The notes under the pieces are model-generated. The model was given only the letters and a program-made list of their open reading frames with translations, had not been told where the DNA came from and ran no database searches. Below, piece after piece: positions 24,215-32,179 of a stretch of 64,000 nt of DNA. Position numbers and translations under genes: made by a program. Each line of letters begins with the position of its first letter. The stretch's first letter is position 1. The DNA is from Microbacterium gallinarum (lineage in GTDB: Bacteria; Actinomycetota; Actinomycetes; Actinomycetales; Microbacteriaceae): assembly GCF_014837165.1 (NCBI RefSeq), contig NZ_JACSPM010000003.1, positions 124,001 to 188,000 of the forward strand. The letters run 5' to 3'.

Positions 24215-24969
24215 GCCTCTTCGATCCTCGGATCGACACGCACCTCATCGCCGACCAGGGCGAAGTGGTGATCGACGAGGTGCACAAGCACTGGGCGGCG
24301 ATCGTCGGCGCGACCCTCGAGCTCTTCGCCGGCAGCGTCCTGCTGCTGCTCGTCTTCTTCGTGCCGCCGCCGGCGTGGTGGGTGCCGGTCCTCATCGGCG
24401 GGGCCGTCATGCTGCACGCTGCATGGCGCATCCTGGAGCGCCGCGCCGACGTCTTCGTCATCACCAACATGCGCGTGTTCCGCGTGCACGGCATCCTGTC
24501 GCAGAGCATCGCGACCATGCCCCTCGCGCGCATCCTGGACATCTCGGTGCACAAGCCGATCATCGGGCGGATGCTCGGCTACGGCCACTTCGTCTTCGAG
24601 TCGGCGGCGCAGGAGCAGGGGCTGCGCGAGATCCGATACGTCGGCGACCCCGACGGGCGCGGCAGCACCATCCAGCGGGTGATCCAGCAGGCGGGTCTGC
24701 GCGGCTACGCGGGGCAGCGTTCGTTCGCGCAGGACATGACCGCGCCGGTGCCGCCCGCGATGCCGCCTGCCGTCCCGGCGCCGCCGCCGCGTCCGGCGAT
24801 CGACGCCGGCACCGCGGCCGCCGTGGGCTGGGACTGGCTCGCGGTGGCCCAGCGCCGCGAGCAGGAGCGTCTCGCGCAGCTGCGCGGCGACCCCGTGCCG
24901 GAGCCGGAGCAGCAGCCGCCGTTCGACCCCGATCGCACCAGCACGGCGCCCATCGATCTGCCGCGATGA
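24211..24969 (+). CDS. Bacterial PH-domain membrane protein (YdbT/YdbS-like)
   Basis: A 252-residue protein with two adjacent membrane helices (about 31-52 and 57-76) followed by a bPH_2 domain (VFVITNMRVFRVHGIL..., key VITNMRVFRVHGILSQ, about 87-102; ends RYVGDPDGRG). A Pro-rich linker (about 173-195) leads to a C-terminal tail with a short helix. Such proteins act in membrane homeostasis in other bacteria, but no exact role is known. The ATG is fixed by the 4-bp ATGA overlap with the 55-residue gene. A hairpin ends the unit. Confidence 0.85.
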   Translation: MSLFDPRIDTHLIADQGEVVIDEVHKHWAAIVGATLELFAGSVLLLLVFFVPPPAWWVPVLIGGAVMLHAAWRILERRADVFVITNMRVFRVHGILSQSIATMPLARILDISVHKPIIGRMLGYGHFVFESAAQEQGLREIRYVGDPDGRGSTIQRVIQQAGLRGYAGQRSFAQDMTAPVPPAMPPAVPAPPPRPAIDAGTAAAVGWDWLAVAQRREQERLAQLRGDPVPEPEQQPPFDPDRTSTAPIDLPR

Positions 24970-24973
24970 GCGG

Positions 24974-25002
24974 CCGCGGCCGGCCCGATGCGCCGGCCGC
25001 GG
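24974..25002 (+). terminator. Terminator after PH-domain gene
   Basis: An 11-bp perfect stem (24974-24984 with 24992-25002, CCGCGGCCGGC) with a 7-base loop lies four bases after the stop. It separates the PH-domain unit from the rpsA promoter. Confidence 0.7.
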
Positions 25003-25031
25003 GAACATCGCAGACGGCGTCCGCGTTCTGA

Positions 25032-25221
25032 TACCCTGGACTGTCACTCGTGTGGCTCTATCGCCACGCCCCGGTGTCGGCTCGCGCCGGCTCCGAAGTG
25101 ACATCGCACCAACACAATCCGCTTCGCCTCGGCACGAGGCATCCGCTCGCCATCACGCGATCGGGAGCCGCGATTCGAGCCCGGGCCCGACACCCCCAAC
25201 CCAACAAGGACAACCCACTAC
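25032..25221 (+). promoter_or_regulatory. rpsA promoter and long 5' leader
   Basis: TACCCT at 25032-25037 is a likely -10; no good -35 is visible. If used, the leader before the rpsA ATG is about 178 bases, without a coding frame. AAGGA at 25206-25210 is the ribosome site, eleven bases before ATG. A long leader fits the translational self-control known for S1 in other bacteria, but I see no specific fold. Confidence 0.55.
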
Positions 25222-26670
25222 ATGACTATCGCAACGACCGCCCCGGCCACCAAGCAGGTCGCCATCAACGACATCGGATCTGCTGAGGACTTCCTGGCCG
25301 CGGTCGAACTGACCATCAAGTCCTTCAACGACGGAGACCTCATCGAAGGCACCGTCGTGAAGGTCGACCGCGACGAGGTCCTCCTCGACGTCGGCTTCAA
25401 GACCGAGGGCGTCATCCCCTCGCGCGAACTCTCGATCAAGCACGACGTCGACCCCAACGAGGTCGTCAAGGTCGGCGACGCGGTCGAGGCCCTGGTTCTC
25501 CAGAAGGAGGACAAGGAAGGCCGCCTCATCCTGTCGAAGAAGCGCGCGCAGTACGAGCGTGCGTGGGGCGACGTCGAGAAGATCAAGGAGAACGACGGTG
25601 TCGTCACCGGCTCCGTGATCGAGGTCGTCAAGGGTGGCCTCATCGTCGACATCGGCCTCCGCGGCTTCCTCCCGGCTTCGCTCATCGAGCTGCGTCGCGT
25701 CCGCGACCTCACGCCGTACCTCGGTCAGGAGATCGAGGCGAAGATCCTCGAGCTCGACAAGAACCGCAACAACGTCGTCCTCTCGCGCCGCGCTCTCCTC
25801 GAGCAGACGCAGTCCGAGTCGCGCACCACGTTCCTGAACAACCTGCACAAGGGTCAGGTCCGCAAGGGCGTCGTCTCGTCGATCGTCAACTTCGGTGCGT
25901 TCGTCGACCTGGGCGGCGTGGACGGCCTCGTGCACGTCTCCGAGCTCTCGTGGAAGCACATCGAGCACGCCTCCGAGGTCGTCGAGGTCGGCCAGGAAGT
26001 CACCGTCGAGATCCTCGAGGTCGACCTGGACCGCGAGCGCGTGTCGCTCTCGCTCAAGGCGACCCAGGAGGACCCGTGGCAGGTCTTCGCCCGCACCCAC
26101 GCCATCGGCCAGGTCGCACCGGGCAAGGTCACCAAGCTCGTTCCGTTCGGTGCGTTCGTCCGCGTCGCCGACGGCATCGAGGGCCTCGTGCACATCTCGG
26201 AGCTGTCGGGCAAGCACGTGGAGCTCGCCGAGCAGGTCGTGTCGGTCGGCGAAGAGGTCTTCGTCAAGATCATCGACATCGACCTCGAGCGTCGCCGCAT
26301 CTCGCTCTCGCTGAAGCAGGCGAACGAGTCGGTCGATCCCAACGGCACCGAGTTCGACCCCGCCCTCTACGGCATGCTCACCGAGTACGACGAGAACGGC
26401 GAGTACAAGTACCCCGAGGGCTTCGACTCCGTCAACGGCGTCTGGCTCGACGGCTTCGACGCTCAGCGCGAGAAGTGGGAGCAGGAGTACGCCGCTGCCC
26501 AGGGTCGCTGGGAGGCGCACAAGGCCGCCGTCGCGAAGGCTCTCGAGGCCGAGGCCAACGCCCCCGCCGACACCGGCTCGTCGAGCTTCTCCTCGGAGAG
26601 CGCCTCGGGCGGCACGCTCGCCGACGACGAGGCTCTCGCCGCACTGCGCGAGAAGCTGTCGGGTCGCTGA
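25222..26670 (+). CDS. rpsA: 30S ribosomal protein S1
   Basis: A 482-residue S1 with four S1 RNA-binding domains (about 36-105, 122-188, 208-278 and 295-365), the actinobacterial number. Repeated signatures are GTVVKVDRDEVLLDVGFKTEG, VVSSIVNFGAFVDLGGVDG and KVTKLVPFGAFVRVADGIEG (quoted in part), each followed by VHVSEL/VHISELS. The C-terminal 110 residues are acidic and lower in complexity, also usual. It binds mRNA leaders during initiation; with many leaderless messages in this window its role may be limited to leadered ones. A clear terminator follows. Confidence 0.97.
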   Translation: MTIATTAPATKQVAINDIGSAEDFLAAVELTIKSFNDGDLIEGTVVKVDRDEVLLDVGFKTEGVIPSRELSIKHDVDPNEVVKVGDAVEALVLQKEDKEGRLILSKKRAQYERAWGDVEKIKENDGVVTGSVIEVVKGGLIVDIGLRGFLPASLIELRRVRDLTPYLGQEIEAKILELDKNRNNVVLSRRALLEQTQSESRTTFLNNLHKGQVRKGVVSSIVNFGAFVDLGGVDGLVHVSELSWKHIEHASEVVEVGQEVTVEILEVDLDRERVSLSLKATQEDPWQVFARTHAIGQVAPGKVTKLVPFGAFVRVADGIEGLVHISELSGKHVELAEQVVSVGEEVFVKIIDIDLERRRISLSLKQANESVDPNGTEFDPALYGMLTEYDENGEYKYPEGFDSVNGVWLDGFDAQREKWEQEYAAAQGRWEAHKAAVAKALEAEANAPADTGSSSFSSESASGGTLADDEALAALREKLSGR

Positions 26671-26698
26671 TCTGATCAGCAGCTGAACCGTCTGGTTC

Positions 26699-26732
26699 GA
26701 AAGGGCCGGGACCTTCGGGTTCCGGCCCTTTC
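26699..26732 (+). terminator. rpsA terminator
   Basis: An 11-bp perfect stem, GAAAGGGCCGG at 26699-26709 with its inverse at 26722-26732, lies 28 bases after the rpsA stop. Three T residues end the right arm. Confidence 0.8.
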
Positions 26733-26748
26733 GCTGTGTCCGGGGAGA

Positions 26749-26770
26749 TGTCGGCGCCGGTCCGTACACT
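26749..26770 (+). promoter_or_regulatory. Damage-type (RecA-independent/PafBC-like) promoter of GIY-YIG gene
   Basis: TGTCGGCG (26749-26756), eight bases, then TACACT (26765-26770), then six bases to GTG 26777. The upstream element TGTCGG and the eight-base spacing are the same as before uvrB and uvrA in this window and match the mycobacterial motif TTGTCRGTG-N8-TANNNT. Confidence 0.65.
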
Positions 26771-26776
26771 CGCCGT

Positions 26777-27328
26777 GTGCCCCGCAGCTGTCTGATGAAG
26801 AGCGGATGCCGCGGCCAGGTGCCGCCCGGCAGTCCGATCGCACTGTGCGAATGGCATCTGGCGGTGGCGACCGAGTGGGGGCAGAGCGGCCACGGAGTCA
26901 CGGATGTGCTGCCGTCGCCGTGCGCGCTCTGCGGATCGCGTCTCGGGGTGCGCTACCCGTCGGGCTGGCTGTGCGCGGTGTGCGAGTGGCGGTACGGCGA
27001 GCTCGTCGACCACGAGCTGCCTCCGCCGCGGGTCGACGTCGTCTACTACATCCGCTACGACGACCGCATCAAGATCGGCACGTCGGCGAGCCCGCGGCAG
27101 CGACTGGCGGCCATCTGGCACGACGAGCTGCTCGCGTTCGAGCGCGGCGACCGCACCGTCGAACGCCGACGCCACGAGCAGTTCGCGGTCGATCGCTATC
27201 CCCGCACCGAGTGGTTCCACCGGTCGTCCGCCCTCGAGGCGCACATCGCCGAGCTCGCCGCCGGCGTCGACGACCCGTGGCTGCTGCACGCGCGCTGGCT
27301 GAGCGAAGCGGCGGCACGCGTGGGCTGA
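26777..27328 (+). CDS. GIY-YIG-like (T5orf172 type) nuclease domain protein with zinc motifs
   Basis: A 183-residue protein. The N-terminal half has two Cys-rich groups: CLMKSGCRG...CEWH (about 5-26) and CALCGSRLG...CAVCEW (about 49-73), likely two zinc fingers. The C-terminal half has VVYYIRYDDRIKIGTSASPRQRL (about 92-110, short form YYIRYDDRIKIGTSASPRQR), like the GIY-YIG/T5orf172 core, with downstream Glu and His residues in TVERRRHEQFAVDRY. No characterised homologue is known to me. GTG is fixed by TACACT placed six bases upstream. The uvr-like promoter suggests a DNA-damage role. Confidence 0.75.
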   Translation: MPRSCLMKSGCRGQVPPGSPIALCEWHLAVATEWGQSGHGVTDVLPSPCALCGSRLGVRYPSGWLCAVCEWRYGELVDHELPPPRVDVVYYIRYDDRIKIGTSASPRQRLAAIWHDELLAFERGDRTVERRRHEQFAVDRYPRTEWFHRSSALEAHIAELAAGVDDPWLLHARWLSEAAARVG

Positions 27329-27430
27329 GACGGGGCGGCGAGCCTCGATGGCGGAGATTGCGGGCGTCGGTTCGCGCCTGCGTCGCGAGCCCCGCTCACG
27401 CCGGGGCGCGGCATCCGTTAGTTTCGCCAT

Positions 27431-29122
27431 ATGGACGCCGCGACAGGTGACGGAGCTCCTCGCGCGTCGCATCCCTCGGCGGCCCACGTCGGGCGGGCGC
27501 GGGCGACATGGTTGCGCGCGGACTTCGCCGACCGCACGACGGACCGCGCGGCGACGCTGAACCAGCTGCTGCTGTCGTCGGTGGTGTTCGTGCTCGCCGT
27601 GCTCGTCGCCTTCACACCGCCGGACGTCGATCTCGCGCTGTTCTTCCTGGGCGTCGTGGTCGTGTTCGTGGTGACCGGCGCGACACTCGTCGTGCCGTGG
27701 AACCGCCTGAGGTTCGGGTGGGTCGCCGTCGTCCCCGCCATCGACATCGTCGCGATCACCTTCATGGTGCTCGCCGCACCCGACACCGCGATGGGGTTGC
27801 TCTGGATCTTCCCGACGATGTGGCTGGCGGCTGGTTTCGGCATGCTCGGGCTGTTCGCCGTCATCGTGGCGGTGGCCGCGATCATCGGCGTGCTGACGGC
27901 GCTCACGACCCGCGAGCTCACCTTCACCTCGCTGCTGCTGCCGCTCGTGCTGGTCGCCGTCGCCGCCACCAGCCACCTGACCGCCCGGCGATCCGACGCC
28001 CAGCGCACCCTCTTGGCGAAGCAGTCGCAGCTGCTGCGCCGCGTGCTGGAGCAGTCGCGTCGGCAGGAGCAGGTCGTCACCGAAGTGCTCGACGCCGTCG
28101 ACTTCGGCGTGATCCGCATCGACTCCGATGGCAGGATCGCTGTGACCAACGAAGCGAACTCGCGTCTGCAGCAGGCGATCCAGGGCGACGAGCGGGCCGA
28201 GACGCCTGTGTTCCGTGACGACGGTGAGACGCGGCTTCCCGCCGACGAGCTGCCCGTCGAGCGCGCGCTGCGGGGCGAGGCGTTCGACGGCCAGGTGGTG
28301 TGGTTCGGCGAGGAGCCCGGGCCGCGCCAGGCGCTGAGCATCAGCGCGCGACGCCTGATCGACCCGAGCGGGGAAGACACCGGCGCGGTCGTCATCTCGC
28401 GCGACGTCACGTCCGAGCTGGAGGCGCTGCGGGCGCGCGACGAACTGGTCGCCTCGGTGTCGCACGAGCTGCGCACGCCCCTCACCTCGATCCTCGGGTA
28501 CCTCGACCTCGCGATCGAAGAGCCCGGTCTGCCCGACCATGTGCGATCCAACCTCGACATCGCCGAGCGCAACGCCGAGCGCCTGCTGCGCATCGTGGCC
28601 GACATCCTGGCTGCGTCGAGCTCGTCGCCGGCGTCGGTCGAGGCATCTCTCTCCGCGCAGCTGCTGGACGTGCGCGACACCGTCCGCGCCGCCGGCGAGG
28701 CCCTGACACCGCGAGCGGCGGGGCGCGCCATCACGATCGACACCTCGGGGCTCGAGCCGGCCCGGGCGTGGGCCGACCCGATGCGCCTGCGCCAGGTCGT
28801 GGACAACCTGATCTCGAACGCGATCGCCTACAACAAGGACGGCGGGACGGTGTTCCTCGGCACGACCACCGACGGGACGTCGACCTGGATCCTCGTGCGC
28901 GACACCGGGGTCGGCATCACCGAAGCCGACCGCGCACGGCTCTTCCAGCGGTTCTACAAGGCGGGCGCCGAGCGTCGCAGCGGGACGGGGCTGGGTCTGG
29001 CCATCACCCGCGACATCGTGCGCGCCCACGGCGGCGAGCTCGGCCTGCACAGCTCGCCCGGCGTCGGCTCGACGTTCATCGTGAAGCTTCCCGCCACGGC
29101 TCCGGAAGGAACCCCGCAATGA
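27431..29122 (+). CDS. Membrane sensor histidine kinase
   Basis: A 563-residue kinase. Six membrane helices lie in about residues 45-190, then a coiled coil and PAS-like domain (about 200-330), a HisKA domain with phosphorylated His345 in SVSHELRTPLTS, and an HATPase domain with N box DNLISNAIAY (about 457), DTGVGI and GTGLGLAI. TAGTTT (27419-27424) six bases before ATG gives a leaderless start. Its stop overlaps the next gene's ATG in ATGA. The nearest response regulator is convergent, 30346-31089, beyond the GGDEF-like gene; pairing is likely by position. The signal is unknown. Confidence 0.9.
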   Translation: MDAATGDGAPRASHPSAAHVGRARATWLRADFADRTTDRAATLNQLLLSSVVFVLAVLVAFTPPDVDLALFFLGVVVVFVVTGATLVVPWNRLRFGWVAVVPAIDIVAITFMVLAAPDTAMGLLWIFPTMWLAAGFGMLGLFAVIVAVAAIIGVLTALTTRELTFTSLLLPLVLVAVAATSHLTARRSDAQRTLLAKQSQLLRRVLEQSRRQEQVVTEVLDAVDFGVIRIDSDGRIAVTNEANSRLQQAIQGDERAETPVFRDDGETRLPADELPVERALRGEAFDGQVVWFGEEPGPRQALSISARRLIDPSGEDTGAVVISRDVTSELEALRARDELVASVSHELRTPLTSILGYLDLAIEEPGLPDHVRSNLDIAERNAERLLRIVADILAASSSSPASVEASLSAQLLDVRDTVRAAGEALTPRAAGRAITIDTSGLEPARAWADPMRLRQVVDNLISNAIAYNKDGGTVFLGTTTDGTSTWILVRDTGVGITEADRARLFQRFYKAGAERRSGTGLGLAITRDIVRAHGGELGLHSSPGVGSTFIVKLPATAPEGTPQ

Positions 29123-30285
29123 CCCTGCAACTGGTCACCGTCGTGATCATGACGGCGCTCGTCGTCAACGTGAGCGGCATCCTGTTCATCGTCGAGACGC
29201 TGCTGCGCCGAGACGAGGGCGCCGGCCGCATCTGGGCGCTCGGCTTCCTCGCGGCCATGCTCACCACCCTCGCGTACACGGTGTGGGCGCAGAGCGTCGG
29301 CGGGTGGTGGGCGATCGCCGTCGGCAACGCCGCCTTCGTCGCCGGCACCGGATGCATGTGGCTCGGATGCCGCCGCTTCAACGGGCGGCGGATGACCTGG
29401 TCGTCCTGGCTCGTCGCCGTAGGGGTCGTCGGGGCGGGCGCGACGGTGGTGATCCAGGGGCCGGAAGGCGGCGACTGGGCAGGGGCCGTGTGGATGTTCG
29501 TGGCGCTGCTGCTCTTCGCCGGCGCGGGAGCGACCGAGTGCGTGCGCGGCGCGCTGCTGGAGTCGCGCACCGCATGGGTGCTGGCGATCGTGCTCGGCAT
29601 CGAGTCGCTCTACTACGTCTCGCGCACCACGGCGTTCCTCGCCGCCGGTCCCGAGAGCACGCTCTTCGAGAGCGCGTTCGGCACCATCCCGACGAGCTTC
29701 CTCACCATCGTGCTCACGATCGTCGCGGTGGTCGTGACATCGGTGCTCCGCGCGACCCGTGCACCGATGCGCGGCTTCCTGCGCCCGGGCACGCTCGTCT
29801 CGGCGCAGGGCGGCATCCTGTCACGCGATCTGTTCGACGCCGCGCTGGTCGGCCTGTGCGAGCGGGCCGCCGCACGCTCGGAGCTCGTTGGCGTGATCGC
29901 GGTGCGGGTCGACGACCTCGACCAGATCTCGACGGCGTTCGGCAGCGAGGTCGCGCTGGCCGTCACCCAGACCTGGCGCACCGGCGTGCGCCGCCATGCG
30001 CCCTCCAATGCGCTCGTCGGCGAAGACGGTGCGACGGGCCTCGTGGTCGGCGTGCTCGTCGACACCGATCTCGACGCGCGTCGTCAGGCCGGCGCGATCT
30101 ATCGCGGACTGTTCGACGACCTCGGCAAGGTCGGCGGGGGAGTGATCCCGGTCGTCGGCGTCGGCGTCGCGCTGAGCGACGTCACCGGTCACGACGCGCT
30201 GGCGCTCCTCCGTGTCGCACGCGAGGCGGCGAGCCGGGCGGCCGCCAGCGTGGAGTCGTCGGTCCTCGTCGGAGAGGCCGACTAG
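29119..30285 (+). CDS. Membrane protein with degenerate GGDEF-like domain
   Basis: A 388-residue protein. The N-terminal 225 residues contain six or seven membrane helices; the C-terminal 150 (VIAVRVDDLDQISTAFGSEV onward) follow the diguanylate cyclase fold, but the GGDEF signature is replaced by GEDGATG and the usual catalytic acidic residues are missing, so cyclase activity is unlikely. It might bind a nucleotide or serve as a signalling partner for the kinase. The ATG overlaps the kinase stop (ATGA), a sign of translational coupling. A membrane sensor pair with the kinase is my inference. Confidence 0.75.
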   Translation: MTLQLVTVVIMTALVVNVSGILFIVETLLRRDEGAGRIWALGFLAAMLTTLAYTVWAQSVGGWWAIAVGNAAFVAGTGCMWLGCRRFNGRRMTWSSWLVAVGVVGAGATVVIQGPEGGDWAGAVWMFVALLLFAGAGATECVRGALLESRTAWVLAIVLGIESLYYVSRTTAFLAAGPESTLFESAFGTIPTSFLTIVLTIVAVVVTSVLRATRAPMRGFLRPGTLVSAQGGILSRDLFDAALVGLCERAAARSELVGVIAVRVDDLDQISTAFGSEVALAVTQTWRTGVRRHAPSNALVGEDGATGLVVGVLVDTDLDARRQAGAIYRGLFDDLGKVGGGVIPVVGVGVALSDVTGHDALALLRVAREAASRAAASVESSVLVGEAD

Positions 30286-30345
30286 CGGCATCCGCTCCGG
30301 GTCACGAGGCCAGGGTCGTGGACCCCGCGTGACGAAGAGGCAGGC

Positions 30346-31089
30346 TCACGACGCGGTCAGTCGGTACCCGACGCCGCGCACGGTCTCGATCCAGCGCGGG
30401 TTCGTGGGCGACTCGCCGAGCTTGCGCCGCAGGTTGGCCACGTGCACCTCGATCGCCCGGGCGTCGCTGTCGCTGACGAACTCGACGCCGGTGAACTGCT
30501 CGCCGCGCAGCATGAGCGCGAGGTCGGACTTTCCGCGCACCCGCCGCCCGGCGGCGAGGAGGTCGGCCAGGATGTCGAACTCGCTGCGCGTGAGCTCGAG
30601 GTCGTCGCCGTCGACCATGACGATGCGCATGTCGGGGTTGAGCCGGAGTCCCTGGTGCTCGAGCCAGGCTCGGGAGTTGTCGGATGCCTCCACCGCCGGC
30701 GCGGCGGCGGCGACATGATGCCTCGGCCGACGCAGCATCGCGTCGATGCGGGCTCGCAGCTCGCGAGGGCGGAACGGCTTGGCGACGTAGTCGTCGGCAC
30801 CGGCCTCGAGACCCTGGAGAGCGTCGATCTCCTCGGTGCGGGCGCTGAGCATCACGATGTACGTCGTGCTGATGGAGCGGATGCGCTTCGCGGTCTCGAA
30901 GCCGTCCATCCCCGGCATGTTCACGTCGAGAGTGGTCACGAGGGGCTGGTGCTCGACGACGAGGTCGAGTCCATCCTGGCCGTTGCCGGCCCCGTGCACC
31001 TCGAAACCGGCCTGTGCGAGCACCGCGGACAAGAGCGAGCGGATGTCTTCCTCGTCCTCGATGACGACGGCCACGCGCTGATCTTCCAC
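30346..31089 (-). CDS. Two-component response regulator, winged-helix (OmpR/PhoB type)
   Basis: A 247-residue regulator. The receiver domain has acidic pocket residues in VVIEDEEDIRSLL (about 8-20), phosphorylated Asp55 in TLDVNMPGMDG and Lys in VAKPFRPRELRARI (about 103). The C-terminal winged helix includes LELTRSEFDILADLLAAGRRV and VHVANLRRKLGESP...WIETVRGVGYRL. GTG 31089 is chosen since GGAGGA is eight bases upstream. An ATG at 31191 in the same frame would add 34 residues that do not match a receiver domain. It converges on the kinase/GGDEF-like operon; a partnership is likely. Confidence 0.88.
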   Translation of the reverse strand: MEDQRVAVVIEDEEDIRSLLSAVLAQAGFEVHGAGNGQDGLDLVVEHQPLVTTLDVNMPGMDGFETAKRIRSISTTYIVMLSARTEEIDALQGLEAGADDYVAKPFRPRELRARIDAMLRRPRHHVAAAAPAVEASDNSRAWLEHQGLRLNPDMRIVMVDGDDLELTRSEFDILADLLAAGRRVRGKSDLALMLRGEQFTGVEFVSDSDARAIEVHVANLRRKLGESPTNPRWIETVRGVGYRLTAS

Positions 31090-31497
31090 CGATTCATCCT
31101 CCGGTGTCAGCGAGACGAGCGCCGTCTCGCGGACGTCGGTCAGGATATCCCAGAACGCGTGCTGGAACAGGCGCGGCGCGTCGGCGCTCATGATCTGCAC
31201 CGTGTACTCCGCCGTGCGGCGCGGATGGGGGTGGCGATCGCCCCCACGATCGCCACCCCACCGCACCGAGTCCCGGCCCCGTCACCCCGCCTCATCTCGG
31301 AGACGGACAGGTGGGTGGCTGGGCATCGAGCCTGCGTCGCAATGCTGCGTCGGTAGGCCACGTCCCAACCTCCCCAGAGACCCCCACGAAGCCGGTCTTC
31401 TTTCGGGTTGCCCTGACGCTACTCGCGTGCGCTCAAGCCACCCTCAGTGCGACCTCAAGAGCGCCCAAGGTTCACGCGCACATGGCATCCTCGTTGC
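31090..31497. other. 408-bp spacer with a 13-bp stem
   Basis: No convincing gene is present. A perfect 13-bp inverted repeat (31228-31240 with 31247-31259, GGGGTGGCGATCG type) with loop CCCCCA lies 139-170 bp upstream of the response regulator start. CATCCT at 31486-31491, six bases before the coaE ATG, fits the leaderless pattern except for its first base. Confidence 0.5.
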
Positions 31498-32130
31498 ATG
31501 CCCCTCATTGCCCTCACCGGCGGGATCGCGTCGGGGAAGTCCACCATCGCGCGACGCCTCGCCGAACTCGGTGCCGTCGTCGTCGACGCCGATCAGATCG
31601 TCCGCGACGTCCAGCAGCCGGGCTCGCCGGTGCTCGCAGCGATCGCGGAGGAGTTCGGCGAGGGGGTGCTTCAGCCCGACGGCGCGCTGGATCGCGCGGC
31701 GCTCGCGGGCCGGGTGTTCGGCGACGGCGCGGCCGTGACGCGGTTGAACGCGATCGTGCACCCCGCGGTGCGGGCCGAGTCTGCGCACCGTTTCGCCGAG
31801 GCGCGCGAGGCCGATCCGTCGGCGGTCGTCGTCTACGACGTCCCGCTGCTCGTCGAGGCGAGGGTGGACGACCCGTGGGAGCTCATCGTGGTCGCCCACG
31901 CGCCGGCCGGCATCCGGCAGGACCGGCTGGTCGAGCTGCGCGGCATGAGCGAGGCCGACGCCGCCGCCCGCATCGCCTCGCAGGTGCCCGACGAGACGCG
32001 CCTGGCGATCGCCGACGCCGTGATCGACACCACCGGGTCGCTCGAGGACACCGTCCGCCAGGTGGACGAGCTGTGGGCGACGCTGCCCGAGCGCCTCGCC
32101 GCGCGCGCGGCTGCGCGGTCGCAGGACTAG
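31498..32130 (+). CDS. coaE: Dephospho-CoA kinase
   Basis: A 210-residue kinase that makes coenzyme A from dephospho-CoA. It begins PLIALTGGIASGKSTIARRL, with the Walker A GGIASGKST at about 8-16, continues VVVDADQIVRDVQQPGSPVL (about 28-47) and has VYDVPLLVEA (about 112-121), the family's conserved order. Length is normal; some actinobacterial CoaE are fused to a GrpB domain, but this one is not. The ATG lies six bases after CATCCT. The location upstream of uvrB and not far after rpsA is the usual actinobacterial neighbourhood. Confidence 0.94.
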   Translation: MPLIALTGGIASGKSTIARRLAELGAVVVDADQIVRDVQQPGSPVLAAIAEEFGEGVLQPDGALDRAALAGRVFGDGAAVTRLNAIVHPAVRAESAHRFAEAREADPSAVVVYDVPLLVEARVDDPWELIVVAHAPAGIRQDRLVELRGMSEADAAARIASQVPDETRLAIADAVIDTTGSLEDTVRQVDELWATLPERLAARAAARSQD

Positions 32131-32179
32131 GGCCGGCGCCGCCGGCGGCGTACCCTGACACCACACGCGGAGGTGGCTC

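Noticed and set aside
26432..29119. Very long minus-strand open frame (about 895 codons) across rpsA, the GIY-YIG gene and the kinase
   Set aside because: It is a shadow of G/C-rich third positions in the plus-strand genes. It has Arg/Gly/Asp-biased composition and no known domain.
31228..31259. 6C RNA-type element, because of the C-rich loop
   Set aside because: Only one hairpin with a five-C loop is seen; the family has two paired C-rich loops.
30346..31266. Longer response regulator starting at 31266 or 31191
   Set aside because: The additional N-terminus does not belong to a receiver domain, and GGAGGA lies just before GTG 31089.
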